Assembly (NCBI GenBank): GCA_902518075.1
Contig: CABYEX010000006.1
Location: 1-63,871, forward strand
Direction: 5' to 3'
Origin: Halieaceae bacterium
GTDB taxonomy: Bacteria > Pseudomonadota > Gammaproteobacteria > Pseudomonadales > Halieaceae
Length of the DNA: 63,871 nucleotides
Shown: one piece after another, positions 8,080 through 15,880 of the stretch
Layout: each line of letters begins with the position of its first letter
Position numbering within the stretch: the first letter of the stretch is position 1
Notes under the pieces: generated by a model
What the model saw: the letters and a program-made list of their open reading frames with translations, nothing else
Databases searched by the model: none
Told to the model about the DNA's origin: nothing
Made by a program: the position numbers and the translations under genes

Positions 8080-8172
8080 CACATTTGCTCTGACATGACC
8101 TCTCACATTGAGATAGTCCTGCGGTAAGCTGTGGGTATGACTAAACCACTAATCGCCATTCTGCTGTTGTGA
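8080..8172 (+). promoter_or_regulatory. Repeat B with a 11-residue leader peptide overlapping the next start
   Basis: CTGACA and GATAGT are spaced 16 bases apart, followed by GCGGTAAGCTGTGGGT and an ATG at 8137. The leader reads MTKPLIAILLL and stops at 8172. Its TTGTGA overlaps the GTG start (8169) of the glycosyltransferase gene. The stock signal peptide is thus reduced to a leader that could couple translation of the next gene. Confidence 0.65.
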
Positions 8173-9761
8173 CAAAAAACAACATTGATATTGAATTTTT
8201 AGTGGGGACGCTGCGTAAGCCCGCCGCGGATATTCCTAAAAAAGAGCGTAAAAGAGCCCTCACTATTGCGACTGCCCTTGTTGAACTCAAGGACCATCTT
8301 AGTGAGTCCTTGAAAAGTGCACTTGAGTCTGCTTTGCAGGAGCTGGGTGGTCACCCAGACGCCTATAACGGCATGTTGATCGAGTCCCTGCTTTTTAGCC
8401 TTACCGCAGACATTGTTCACTTACACAATATAACGCCTTACCTATCCCAATACGAATCAGATTTTTTCGAGGCATCAGGCACCTTGATGGCTGTAAGGTC
8501 ACTGCTGTTCGAGGCACATCCCCTTCAGAACGCGACCCTTAAAACGGTGTTCGATCGTGACTTTTGCAGGAAGTTATTTGATATTCAGTTGGCGCATATC
8601 CAGCGGGTTTATGACGAGGTGGCGCAAAAAAAAAGAGTGGGGTTTTCTCGCAATAATGTTGTTGCGGTACTAACGCCTCACTTTGTTGGTCCACCTCACG
8701 CGCCTTCGGTCGACACTCTCAAGTTCTCTAAGACACTAATGACGGATTTCGGTAAAACGGTGGTGATAATCGTTACTTCTTTATGCTCATATGATGTGGA
8801 TGGAGCGATAGTGCCGGGGGTAAAACCTCGCAGGAACGATGATTTAATTGGAGCCGACAGTGTCCTTTACGACGGGTTATCAATCCCTTTCTTGTTTTGT
8901 GGGGACGGTGTGCTGAGCGATGTAGCCGTTCGACAGTGTCTTATGGCGATAGACAATTTGTCACCGGAGATGATTCTATGTGTCGGAGAACCTGCGGCAA
9001 TGGCGGAGCCATTCCATGAGCGCAGTTTCTCATTCATTTACCCACTAGGGCATGGATTACCACTTGTTAAGAAGAACTATTTTCACGTCTACTCGGATCC
9101 CTCTATTGAGGAGACGCTGATTATGCAGCGAGAGGGCATTTCCGAAAGATGTTTATTTACACAACAATATGATTTGGCTGTAAAACCCCCGTCATCAAGT
9201 CTCACTCGCGAGGAATTTCTGATACCGGAGGATAGCTTCGTCTTTAGCGTCGTGGGTATGCGTCTTCATATTGATGTCGACGAAACACTTTTGGATATGT
9301 TTGAGAAGATAGCGGTGAACGACCGGGCACACTTTTTATTTGTAGGAAACTTTTCTAGTTATACAGAAAAGCTAGAAACCCGTGAAAATCTTAGAGGGAG
9401 AACAACATTCATAGGCTTTCAAGACGATATCATGGCAGTTCACAACATCACTGATGTCTGCATAAATCCCTCGCGATCAGGTGGTGGAACGGGTGTTGTA
9501 TATGCGTTGCAAGCAGAATTGCCGGTTCTGTCTCTTAGTACCGGTGATGGTGGTTTGGTGACGAGCGCCTTCCCCGAAGTCAGGGATTACGACCATATGT
9601 CTGAGATCGCTGTGGAGATGATAGAAAGCCCAGCTCTCCTCGACACATACAGAAACATATGTCGTCGTGAAGCGCCAAAATTTTCAGGCCAATTGATAGC
9701 TCGAATAATCACTGAGTTTGAGAAGTTTGCCGAGACCAGAATGGTTCTACCAAATAAGTGA
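8169..9761 (+). CDS. GT-B type glycosyltransferase-like protein
   Basis: The 530-residue soluble protein has an N-terminal helical part (to about residue 160) and then two Rossmann-like halves. The second half carries FSVVGMRLHIDVDETLLDMF, HFLFVGNFSSY, TTFIGFQDD and NPSRSGGGTGVVYALQAELP, a GT4-like C-terminal nucleotide-sugar-binding domain. The usual E-x7-E motif is replaced by a glycine-rich SGGGTGV segment, as in families that modify surface proteins. It may act with the TPR-methyltransferases or the flagellin elsewhere in the array, but that is inference. The GTG start overlaps the repeat B leader. Confidence 0.75.
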   Translation: MTKNNIDIEFLVGTLRKPAADIPKKERKRALTIATALVELKDHLSESLKSALESALQELGGHPDAYNGMLIESLLFSLTADIVHLHNITPYLSQYESDFFEASGTLMAVRSLLFEAHPLQNATLKTVFDRDFCRKLFDIQLAHIQRVYDEVAQKKRVGFSRNNVVAVLTPHFVGPPHAPSVDTLKFSKTLMTDFGKTVVIIVTSLCSYDVDGAIVPGVKPRRNDDLIGADSVLYDGLSIPFLFCGDGVLSDVAVRQCLMAIDNLSPEMILCVGEPAAMAEPFHERSFSFIYPLGHGLPLVKKNYFHVYSDPSIEETLIMQREGISERCLFTQQYDLAVKPPSSSLTREEFLIPEDSFVFSVVGMRLHIDVDETLLDMFEKIAVNDRAHFLFVGNFSSYTEKLETRENLRGRTTFIGFQDDIMAVHNITDVCINPSRSGGGTGVVYALQAELPVLSLSTGDGGLVTSAFPEVRDYDHMSEIAVEMIESPALLDTYRNICRREAPKFSGQLIARIITEFEKFAETRMVLPNK

Positions 9762-9767
9762 ATCAAC

Positions 9768-9886
9768 ACCTAATGTATCCATGCGGTAACCATCAGAATC
9801 ACAACGACGGTTAGCCCCCTCGGCCCCCCAGTTGCACTGACATGACCCCTCACATTGAGATAGTCCTCTGGTAAGTTGAGAGCATG
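9768..9886 (+). promoter_or_regulatory. Array repeats A and B, contiguous
   Basis: A lies at 9768-9820 (TAACCATCAGAATCACAAC, GGTTAGCCCC) and B at 9823-9886 (CTGACA, GATAGT, ATG at 9884 followed by ACTAAACCACT). The signal-peptide reading frame breaks up after five codons, so this B copy starts no plausible gene. Confidence 0.75.
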
Positions 9887-9989
9887 ACTAAACCACTCCG
9901 AACTTATGTGCCGAAAAGGTTCAAAACATTACGAGACCCAACTCAAACTAATACATCTCTGAGCGTGTCTATTAGACAACTAGCCCTTT

Positions 9990-10050
9990 TTCAAATCCAG
10001 CTTTTAAGTGTGTCAGCAGGATTTTCTAGTGACGACAGGAGCTCACGGTC
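9990..10050 (+). repeat. Repeat C (attachment-arm-like), copy 1
   Basis: A stretch including CCAGCTTTTAAGTGTGTCAG and TCTAGTGACGACAGG recurs, diverged, at 29,468-29,535. On the minus strand it contains CCTGCTGACACAC, the same box found in the tRNA-linked segments at 24,110 and 30,286. The flanking DNA from 9887 to 10,128 holds no convincing gene. Confidence 0.55.
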
Positions 10051-10128
10051 CCCGACCCCCCCAACTATGCAGATTTGCTCGATTTGACCTCAGACATTCA
10101 GACAGCGCCTTGATAGACTAAACACGTG

Positions 10129-10428
10129 ATGAGGGCAATACTGATTAGTCTTTCGGTCTTATCGATGACCGCTTCTGCGGAGCCATACTTGATGTTGGAG
10201 GACTTCGATTACTATGACGACGCAGACTATGAGTACGTGGACATGCGCGGTGTAATCCGCAGGCCTGACCTGGGCATAATCATCCCAGTGACAGTTCAGT
10301 ACGACGGAACCGTTCTTTTGGGCGACCCTCCCGTGGATAAGATTCCATCGAGTAGAGTTCGCAAAGCAGTTTGTGGAAGAGAAATTCAGTTTGCGGAACT
10401 CCCCTCAAAAATACTTGCCTGCCGATAG
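10129..10428 (+). CDS. Small exported protein of unknown function
   Basis: ATG at 10,129 (a GTG at 10,126 is the alternative) opens a signal peptide (AILISLSVLSMTASA, cleavage before EPY). The mature part is about 80 residues, acidic and tyrosine-rich at first (DFDYYDDADYEYVD), with two cysteines (AVCGRE and ILACR). I do not recognise a family. Confidence 0.6.
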   Translation: MRAILISLSVLSMTASAEPYLMLEDFDYYDDADYEYVDMRGVIRRPDLGIIIPVTVQYDGTVLLGDPPVDKIPSSRVRKAVCGREIQFAELPSKILACR

Positions 10429-10521
10429 CGCTGATCGCAATCCTGTAAATTAAATGAGGATTCTTATTCATTTTGCGTTTACCCAATCAAGCACGATATT
10501 AAAATCATAAGGAGAATCAGC

Positions 10522-10863
10522 TTGAAAACCTTGATCCCATTAACACTTATCCTACTGCTCACCACAATTCAGGCCGCGTCCGCCACGCAAGAGCGATACG
10601 ATCCTCAAAATCCCGGAGATATGAGGGAACGTCGTCCTGCTGAAGATATGAGGGAACGTCGTCCTGCTGAAGATATGAGGGAACGTCGTCCTGCTGAAGA
10701 TACGAGAGAGCGTCGAGATAGCAGCAACCAACGCTCAACTGATCGACCTTGGAGAGAAACTCTTGCAAAATGCAGGGAAATGAAGAAAGCCGGCAAACTC
10801 TCCAGAGCCATGAAAGAGGAATGTAAGGCCGCGCGAGAATTAAGGAAGAAAAGTAAGCAGTAA
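10522..10863 (+). CDS. Exported repeat protein, Arg/Glu-rich
   Basis: A TTG start follows AAGGAGAATCAGC, a strong ribosome site. The signal peptide (LTLILLLTTIQAASA) leads into a mature part made of three exact copies and one partial copy of the nine-residue unit DMRERRPAE, then a basic C-terminal domain with two cysteines. Exact 27-bp DNA repeats imply recent slippage and copy-number variation. The function is unknown. Confidence 0.65.
   Translation: MKTLIPLTLILLLTTIQAASATQERYDPQNPGDMRERRPAEDMRERRPAEDMRERRPAEDTRERRDSSNQRSTDRPWRETLAKCREMKKAGKLSRAMKEECKAARELRKKSKQ
10618..10704 (+). repeat. 27-bp tandem repeat within a coding region
   Basis: The unit GATATGAGGGAACGTCGTCC plus TGCTGAA is present three times, followed by a partial diverged fourth. 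It is in frame and encodes DMRERRPAE. Confidence 0.9.
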
Positions 10864-10920
10864 CGATGGGAGCGATGTTCGCTAGCCCCGCTGTATCACC
10901 AGAAGCGCGGCTTGCGCAGC

Positions 10921-10976
10921 CCTGATGTATCTGGGCGGTAACCGTCACAACTACAACTGCAGTTAACACCCCCCCT
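10921..10976 (+). repeat. Array repeat A
   Basis: CTGATGTATCTGGGCGGTAA is followed by CCGTCACAACTACAAC and CAGTTAACACC. The TAAC/GTTA arms pair. It directly precedes an attachment-like segment rather than repeat B. Confidence 0.8.
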
Positions 10977-10984
10977 GGCGGGTA

Positions 10985-11113
10985 TTCTAGTGACAAATAG
11001 GTGACACACCCAGTTACACCCAACGCGGCTCAGTACAGCAAGAGTGGCGTGATAACTGGAGTTTGTGTTGCGTTGAGCTGTACTGGAATGTAACGAGAAT
11101 AGGGCGGCAAGCA
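10985..11113 (+). other. Attachment-like segment D, copy 1
   Basis: The segment opens with paired boxes TGACA-N6-TGACAC (AGTGACAAATAGGTGACAC) 11 bp apart, followed by CCCAACGC and GTACAGC pieces that recur as partial inverted copies, and runs to the tRNA fragment. Relatives of the same segment occur at 52,990, 54,280 and 57,730. Paired direct boxes at this spacing resemble arm-type sites for a tyrosine recombinase; this is inference. Confidence 0.6.
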
Positions 11114-11168
11114 CTTAAAATCCCCGGCCATTGCGGCAGCGCCGGTTCGACTCCGGCACCGGGAGCCA
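11114..11168 (+). tRNA. tRNA-Leu(UAA) 3' half, partial (not a functional gene)
   Basis: From the anticodon loop CTTAAAATC the sequence has a long variable arm (CCCCGGCCATTGCGGCAG), the T arm GCCGGTTCGACTCCGGC and an acceptor 3' strand ending GCCA. The 5' half of the tRNA is absent: the DNA before the loop is segment D. The remnant is the best preserved of the set. Confidence 0.75.
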
Positions 11169-11320
11169 TTTAAATTATTGATATAATTGTAAAAAATAGA
11201 ATTCTAGGCGCCCCGGACATTAGGAAGAAAGGCATCCTCACGGTAGCCTCTACTTACCAAAAATACGCGACCCACACTTACTTTTTCAATTGCCCACCAA
11301 AAACCTCAAGTGACCACCCT

Positions 11321-11383
11321 TCTCATATTTGCTCTGACTTGGCCTCTCACCCTGAGATAGTCCTGCGGTAAGCTGAAGGTATG
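11321..11383 (+). promoter_or_regulatory. Array repeat B
   Basis: CTGACT, a 16-base gap and GATAGT, then GCGGTAAGCTGAAGGT and the ATG of the next gene. It is separated from its repeat A by the tRNA-linked segment. Confidence 0.7.
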
Positions 11384-12613
11384 AAAAAATCGCTCGGTAG
11401 CGCACTTATCTTTCTATGCGCCTTATGGGGCTCAAATGCCCTATATGCTGCTCAAGATGATGGCATCATAGTCAGAATTGAAGAGCCTGCAACAGAAGAA
11501 TCATATACGGGCATATCAAACTTGAGAGGTTGGGCCGTTTCACCAGCCGGGATGGGGCGATATGACCTTGATGTATATATTGACGACATGTTTGCTTTCT
11601 CGATGCCGATCGGTGGTAATCGAACCGATGTGGCCAGCGTCTATCCAGATTATCCCTCTTCGGAGTATTCCGGCTTCTCGATGGCATTCAACTATAAGAA
11701 CCTACAACCGGGGCGTCATAAAATTCTAGTTAAGGCTTATGATAATGATGGAAATTACAACGAGGCTTTCTCTTATTTTAAGGCAGAACGGTTTGTTACG
11801 ACTTTTATTCAGAACAAGCAGGAAGTGCGTCTCACTACCGGGCGTATATCCGTGGTGGATGATCAGACAGTTGCCATCGAGGGAGCGACGTTGGAGGGTC
11901 AACGATGGGACTTCAGCCTGAAATGGGATAGGGCATCGCAATCTCTAAAAATCGCGCAAATAAGTCCAGCTGAGGATGGGTCAGACGATGACTCTACTAC
12001 TGGTGATACTAAAGTTATCATCGACAATCCCATGGTGCGGGCGGACAACCCGACCGCCCAAGCGAGGGAAATCTCCCGTAGCTGCAACACATATGTAGAG
12101 TCAGTAGCTGATGATGGTGTCACGTTCGAAAATGGAGCGTTTTTGAACTGGCAACGGGATGACTTGTGGTGGGACGAGGGAGACTCTGCGTTCCTGATTC
12201 AGTATGGAGATGGCTTGTGGATCACCTTGCACTATCAAAATCAAACAATCACTAACATCGATTTGCGCAAGCCGTGGTACATCTTTTGGCAAGAATTTAG
12301 GGGCACTACAGCAGAAAACTGTGTACGACGAGAACAAGACCTTGAAGATCCTTTATTGCCTTTGCTACCCGATTACACCGTTGCACGAATTGACTCCCTT
12401 TCTGAAGAGGATATGTGGGTAACTCCATTGATTGAATATGGGGATATCGATCTTGGTGTCTATTTTTACAATCGTCACCAGTGCCGGACGTGGCAGCAAG
12501 GCGATTTATTGTTTATCCCCGTATCTGAACACCCGGATAATGTGTGGAGCACAGCGTTCGTTAATCTGACAAGACTGAGGTACTCGAGCGGAGAGGTGTT
12601 CTGCAGGGAGTAA
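11381..12613 (+). CDS. Exported Ig-like-domain protein, paralogue 1
   Basis: The 410-residue protein has a signal peptide (cleavage near LYAAQ). An N-terminal beta domain (about residues 28-135) carries ISNLRGWAVSP, VYIDD, YPDYP and AYDNDGNYNEA. A central strand pair (TLEGQRWDF-LKWDRASQS) follows, then a C-terminal domain of its own. The first 180 residues closely match the minus-strand protein at 27,345-28,415, while the C-terminal halves differ. I infer a surface or periplasmic adhesin-like protein. Its start codon comes from repeat B. Confidence 0.75.
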   Translation: MKKSLGSALIFLCALWGSNALYAAQDDGIIVRIEEPATEESYTGISNLRGWAVSPAGMGRYDLDVYIDDMFAFSMPIGGNRTDVASVYPDYPSSEYSGFSMAFNYKNLQPGRHKILVKAYDNDGNYNEAFSYFKAERFVTTFIQNKQEVRLTTGRISVVDDQTVAIEGATLEGQRWDFSLKWDRASQSLKIAQISPAEDGSDDDSTTGDTKVIIDNPMVRADNPTAQAREISRSCNTYVESVADDGVTFENGAFLNWQRDDLWWDEGDSAFLIQYGDGLWITLHYQNQTITNIDLRKPWYIFWQEFRGTTAENCVRREQDLEDPLLPLLPDYTVARIDSLSEEDMWVTPLIEYGDIDLGVYFYNRHQCRTWQQGDLLFIPVSEHPDNVWSTAFVNLTRLRYSSGEVFCRE

Positions 12614-12682
12614 TAATTCTTCCCATGATTGTCGCTTCGTGTAAGGAGTAATAATTCTTCCCATGATTGTCGCTTCGTGTAA
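12607..12682 (+). repeat. 38-bp exact tandem duplication over a stop codon
   Basis: GGAGTAATAATTCTTCCCAT plus 18 further bases (12,607-12,644) is repeated immediately at 12,645-12,682 without a mismatch. The first copy contains the stop codon of the preceding gene. Confidence 0.9.
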
Positions 12683-12724
12683 ATAACAGTCGATCAATTT
12701 TTAGTGCAGCTATGTGCCTCACCC

Positions 12725-12763
12725 GCCAATGTATTTGGTCGGTAATCGCTATAAGGGGCTAAG
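12725..12763 (+). repeat. Array repeat A, truncated
   Basis: GCCAATGTATTTGGTCGGTAA followed by TCGCTATAAGGGGC; the loop and distal arm are lost. It touches the 3' end of a minus-strand gene. Confidence 0.55.
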
Positions 12764-13139
12764 TCTTAGTAAAACCGCCAGCAAAAGTCCTTACATCCGG
12801 TGCCATTGATGCCAGCGCCTCTTGTAAATCATCGCTGACCTCGCCCAAGACGGTGAGACTGTCTATCTCAAACCTGTCCATCCACTCAGGCGCGATCGGG
12901 CTGGACATTAGATTCTGTACCCGCGTTAGCGCACCTTCGCTATCCTCAAAGACCTCGATAAGAGTTGCCTTAGCTTTGTCGCCCGATAAGAACCACTCAA
13001 AGCGGCGAGTTTTCTCCTCCTCAAATTCGTAGGTGGCACGCGCACTGCGATTTTTTATCCATGATTCGAGATCTTCTGTTCCGGACAATATGTTCATCTG
13101 TAAAAGGAAGGTGATGGCTCCGTTATATTCATTGAGCAT
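12759..13139 (-). CDS. ABM/ferredoxin-like-fold small protein
   Basis: The 126-residue cytoplasmic protein shows alternating strands and helices (RATYEFEEEKTRRFEWFLS, KATLIEVFEDSEGALTRVQN, FEIDSLTVLGEVSDDLQEAL). This is the pattern of dimeric alpha-beta-barrel proteins such as the antibiotic biosynthesis monooxygenase family. The central LIEVFEDSEGAL is typical of the strand and helix that close the barrel. No active-site residue can be assigned, so an enzymatic role is uncertain. Confidence 0.6.
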   Translation of the reverse strand: MLNEYNGAITFLLQMNILSGTEDLESWIKNRSARATYEFEEEKTRRFEWFLSGDKAKATLIEVFEDSEGALTRVQNLMSSPIAPEWMDRFEIDSLTVLGEVSDDLQEALASMAPDVRTFAGGFTKT

Positions 13140-13197
13140 TGGTTGCCCGTCTCCATAAATGTTGATTCTGTCTTTGAGAGTATCCTACCCCTGAAGC

Positions 13198-13320
13198 CCC
13201 CCTAATTTATATGGGCGGTAACCATCACAATCACAACGGCAGTTAGCCCCTCGCGGTACCCCTCTTGCTCTGACATGACCTCCCACATTGAGATAGTCCT
13301 GCGGTAAGCTAGTAGCGATG
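13198..13320 (+). promoter_or_regulatory. Array repeats A and B, contiguous
   Basis: A at 13,198-13,250 (GGTAACCATCACAATCACAA, GTTAGCCCC) and B at 13,261-13,320 (CTGACA, GATAGT, ATG at 13,318). That ATG opens only a 10-codon frame, and the MAPEG gene starts 40 bp further on, so B may serve as its promoter with a short upstream frame. Confidence 0.75.
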
Positions 13321-13359
13321 TTGTGCATAGACGGCGGGCTGCGCCAATAAATCTCTACT

Positions 13360-13770
13360 ATGAATATAGGCTTTCCTAATCTCACCGCAATTTATTGCTC
13401 ATTAATGGCCATCTGGCTGTTCGTACTATCAATCAGGGTCATTGGCCTGCGCGGTAATCCTGCTTTCGCATTTATTGCACAAGGTAAGGGTGATGAGGAA
13501 CTGTTGAACAGAGCCATACGAGCGCAAGGTAATCTAATTGAATATGCGCCAATCATGTTGTTCATTTTGTTTTTTCTCGAGTGGGCTGGAATATCCGAAC
13601 TCACTGTGCGCATTTTAGGAGACGGCTTTCTCTTGGGGCGTCTGATGCATGGGACTTCTATGGGCTTTATGAGGTCCAACATGCCGCTGCGTGTGGGCGG
13701 TACAGCTTTGACTCTGCTCTCGCTTTTGACAGGTGCGATTGTGCTGTTTCTCCACTCGAAACCTTTTTAA
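13360..13770 (+). CDS. MAPEG-family membrane protein
   Basis: The 136-residue protein has four predicted membrane helices and the MAPEG signature RAxxNxxEYxP in the first loop (RAIRAQGNLIEYAPIML, residues about 53-69), followed by LGRLMHGTSM. Bacterial MAPEG proteins are glutathione-dependent or YecN-like membrane enzymes of uncertain substrate. A decayed copy of its 3' end sits at 1949-2036 and a second, divergent MAPEG gene at 55,290-55,679, so this gene type is repeatedly captured in the array. Confidence 0.9.
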   Translation: MNIGFPNLTAIYCSLMAIWLFVLSIRVIGLRGNPAFAFIAQGKGDEELLNRAIRAQGNLIEYAPIMLFILFFLEWAGISELTVRILGDGFLLGRLMHGTSMGFMRSNMPLRVGGTALTLLSLLTGAIVLFLHSKPF

Positions 13771-13798
13771 GCATGGAAACCGCTGCGAACTCGTTCTC

Positions 13799-13852
13799 AC
13801 CCCCTAATGTATCTGGGCGGTAACCATCACAATCACAACGAAAGTTAGCCCC
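13799..13852 (+). repeat. Array repeat A
   Basis: CCCCTAATGTATCTGGGCGG, TAACCATCACAATCACAAC and AAGTTAGCCCC. The repeat B part that follows is decayed beyond clear recognition (ATGGCTCTGAAATAGCC). The rest up to the minus-strand phosphatase gene holds nothing I recognise. Confidence 0.8.
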
Positions 13853-13988
13853 TCCAGGGCGCAACTCAATATGGCTCTGAAATAGCCTGCTGACGCTCCG
13901 CTGAGAGTTATGTCACCATGTTTGGAAAGCTCACCCCGCGTTGCGCTGACAATCGGAGCTGCAGCAAAGTTCACGGCCACGCAGTCAA

Positions 13989-15644
13989 TCAGCTTCGCTT
14001 AATCGCGTAGGTGTGATAGGGCTCGAGCGCGTCAATCGTCTCGACCGGTTCACCGGATTTCCAGGCGAACAGTCGTATCGTCACCTCGTCGGGTGTGACG
14101 TCCAAAAGCGTGAAGCCGTTCTTCTCCAGAACATCGCCGTGCGTCTCGTGCGACAGCCCAATGGCGGTTTGTGGCGGTGTGCCGCGTGCGTCTGAAGGCC
14201 AGCCGTTTCGTGTGCCCAGCGTGCCGGTCAGGACTGAGTGCACGGGGTTCTTTGATAGGTTGATGTCACCGCTTTGCTGCAGCGCGGCGTGGCCGATAGC
14301 ATGTAGGTCGCCTGAGAGGACGATGCCGGCTCGCTCCTTCTGCGAATTCAGGCTCTCCAACAGGCGCTGGTGCTGCCTCCACCAGCCGTTCTGCCACATG
14401 TACTTGTCGCGCGCGTGCGTCAGTCCGAAGCGCTGGTCGCCAACGTCGCAACAGATGGCAGCCACCGCTGTGCCATCTACGCCGAGATCGATCGCGTCGG
14501 GATACCATTCTCGCCACTTCCCCGCTGACCAGCCCATCGGGTGCGACGGCACGTGCAGAAGCTGCGCGACCGACTCGTCTCGTGTGCGCTCGTGTAACCA
14601 TCGCTCCGCCTCTGGGGGGATGAGACTCGCATGCGGTCCCTTCAGGGAGAGATAACGAGCGCAGTCGTAGATCAGCGCCTCTACCAGGCGTCCGTATCGT
14701 AGCGTGCCGAAAGCCTCGGAGATGCCGGGTGCCCGGTCGCCGGCTCCTGTTCCGGGTATGGCGAGCGAGCGGCCAGGGTCCGGCAGGAACTCGGGCAGGT
14801 ACCACAGCCGCGTGAAACGCGCGAACTCGAGCTGGTAGTGGTCTGGCGGGAACGTGACCATGCGTTCATCCGCGTCGTCGTTTTCGAAGTAGTCGTGATC
14901 GTCGCTAACAAAATATGAGGGCGTCGAGCGCAAGAGCGTGCCGTAAAGCTGGCCAATCTGCGGCCCGACGGCAGCCTTCAAGGATGCCTCGTTTGGTGTG
15001 CCGAGTACTGGCTGTGCGAGATCTAGCCAGCCGGTGCGCTCGTAAATTTCTCGAGTCTTGCGTCCCCATTCCTCGCCGCGGTTGTAGAGCTCCGTGCGCT
15101 GGTCCCAGTAAACGTGGTCACCGATGGCGATGACGGCCCGCGGATTGAACGACAGCGCCCGGCGCAGCAAGCGGCGACGGATTTCGAGCGGCAGGAACCA
15201 ATAGGTATCAGCGGGGTGACCGCCAGCACAGGTAAAGGCCAACAGCCGAACGTGTTCGGGCCGGGCATCAGGGTCGGGGAATGTCCTTAGCGGCCAGGGA
15301 TCGCACAACTCATCACCGCCCGCGTTCACGAGTTGCAGGGTGTACTCGACGTCGGCCTCAAGGTCGCCAATATCGAAAGCGAAGAAGCGGCCGCCTGAAT
15401 CCGTAGGCATGCCTGCCACGCGCCGGTCGCTGGCTGTTAGAAACACAGGCCCTTCCACTGCCTCCGAGAACGTGGCTTTGATGGCGATGCGATCATGGCG
15501 GGCGGCGGGCAGGAGGTGCTCGAGAGGGCCGGCATCCCAGGCTTCGTCGGCAGAGGCCGACCATCGCGGCATGGCGACAAGCCCGGCCGCGCTGGCTGTT
15601 GTAGTCATGAACCGTCGCCGGGTCCAGTTGTCCTTTTGCATCAT
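13989..15644 (-). CDS. PhoD-like metallophosphatase, Tat-exported
   Basis: The 551-residue protein starts with a twin-arginine signal (RRRFMTTTASAAGLVAM). An N-terminal beta domain (about 40-130) is followed by the metallophosphatase core with IGDHVYWDQ (about residue 170), SDDHDYFEND (about 245) and LSGDLHAIGHA (about 450), the metal ligands of PhoD-type calcineurin-like phosphatases. It should hydrolyse phosphodiesters or phosphomonoesters in the periplasm. Its DNA is clearly richer in G and C than the array around it, pointing to separate acquisition. Confidence 0.9.
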   Translation of the reverse strand: MMQKDNWTRRRFMTTTASAAGLVAMPRWSASADEAWDAGPLEHLLPAARHDRIAIKATFSEAVEGPVFLTASDRRVAGMPTDSGGRFFAFDIGDLEADVEYTLQLVNAGGDELCDPWPLRTFPDPDARPEHVRLLAFTCAGGHPADTYWFLPLEIRRRLLRRALSFNPRAVIAIGDHVYWDQRTELYNRGEEWGRKTREIYERTGWLDLAQPVLGTPNEASLKAAVGPQIGQLYGTLLRSTPSYFVSDDHDYFENDDADERMVTFPPDHYQLEFARFTRLWYLPEFLPDPGRSLAIPGTGAGDRAPGISEAFGTLRYGRLVEALIYDCARYLSLKGPHASLIPPEAERWLHERTRDESVAQLLHVPSHPMGWSAGKWREWYPDAIDLGVDGTAVAAICCDVGDQRFGLTHARDKYMWQNGWWRQHQRLLESLNSQKERAGIVLSGDLHAIGHAALQQSGDINLSKNPVHSVLTGTLGTRNGWPSDARGTPPQTAIGLSHETHGDVLEKNGFTLLDVTPDEVTIRLFAWKSGEPVETIDALEPYHTYAIKRS

Positions 15645-15799
15645 CGTCTCGTTCTGCTCGCAGCAGCAACTGATGTTAGCCAGAATACGGTAAGGTATGC
15701 TCTGTAGTGTGCGCTCTGCAAATGTTCAGATTCGAGGGTTTCGCCTGCTAGCGAAACGACGCCAATCACAACAGGGCAAGTGGTAATTATTTCGGGGCG

Positions 15800-15819
15800 T
15801 ATACTGGTAAGCACTTACC
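15800..15819 (+). promoter_or_regulatory. Possible promoter -10 and operator palindrome
   Basis: TATACT at 15,800-15,805 resembles a -10 box. It is overlapped at its end by GGTAAGCACTTACC (15,806-15,819), a 6-bp inverted repeat with a 2-bp centre, suitable for a dimeric repressor. It lies 62 bp before the symporter gene. No good -35 is visible, so an activator could be needed. Confidence 0.4.
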
Positions 15820-15880
15820 TTTGCGGTTCCCTGAGTGGGGAAGGCGGTGAACGCGAGCAAAACAATGTAAATTGCGCAAC

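Noticed and set aside
9884..10087. 67-codon frame starting MTKPLRTY
   Set aside because: It starts in repeat B but runs through repeat C with no signal peptide or domain; composition looks random.
10559..11023. Minus-strand frame with SYLQQDDVP repeats
   Set aside because: It is the mirror of the 27-bp tandem repeat in the opposite gene; no start signal and no family features.
11114..11168. Complete tRNA-Leu gene
   Set aside because: The DNA before the anticodon loop does not give a D arm or the 5' acceptor strand, and the anticodon stem does not pair.
14095..14655. Long + strand and minus-strand frames over the phosphatase gene
   Set aside because: High G+C makes long chance frames; only the minus-strand 551-residue frame has domains and a Tat signal.
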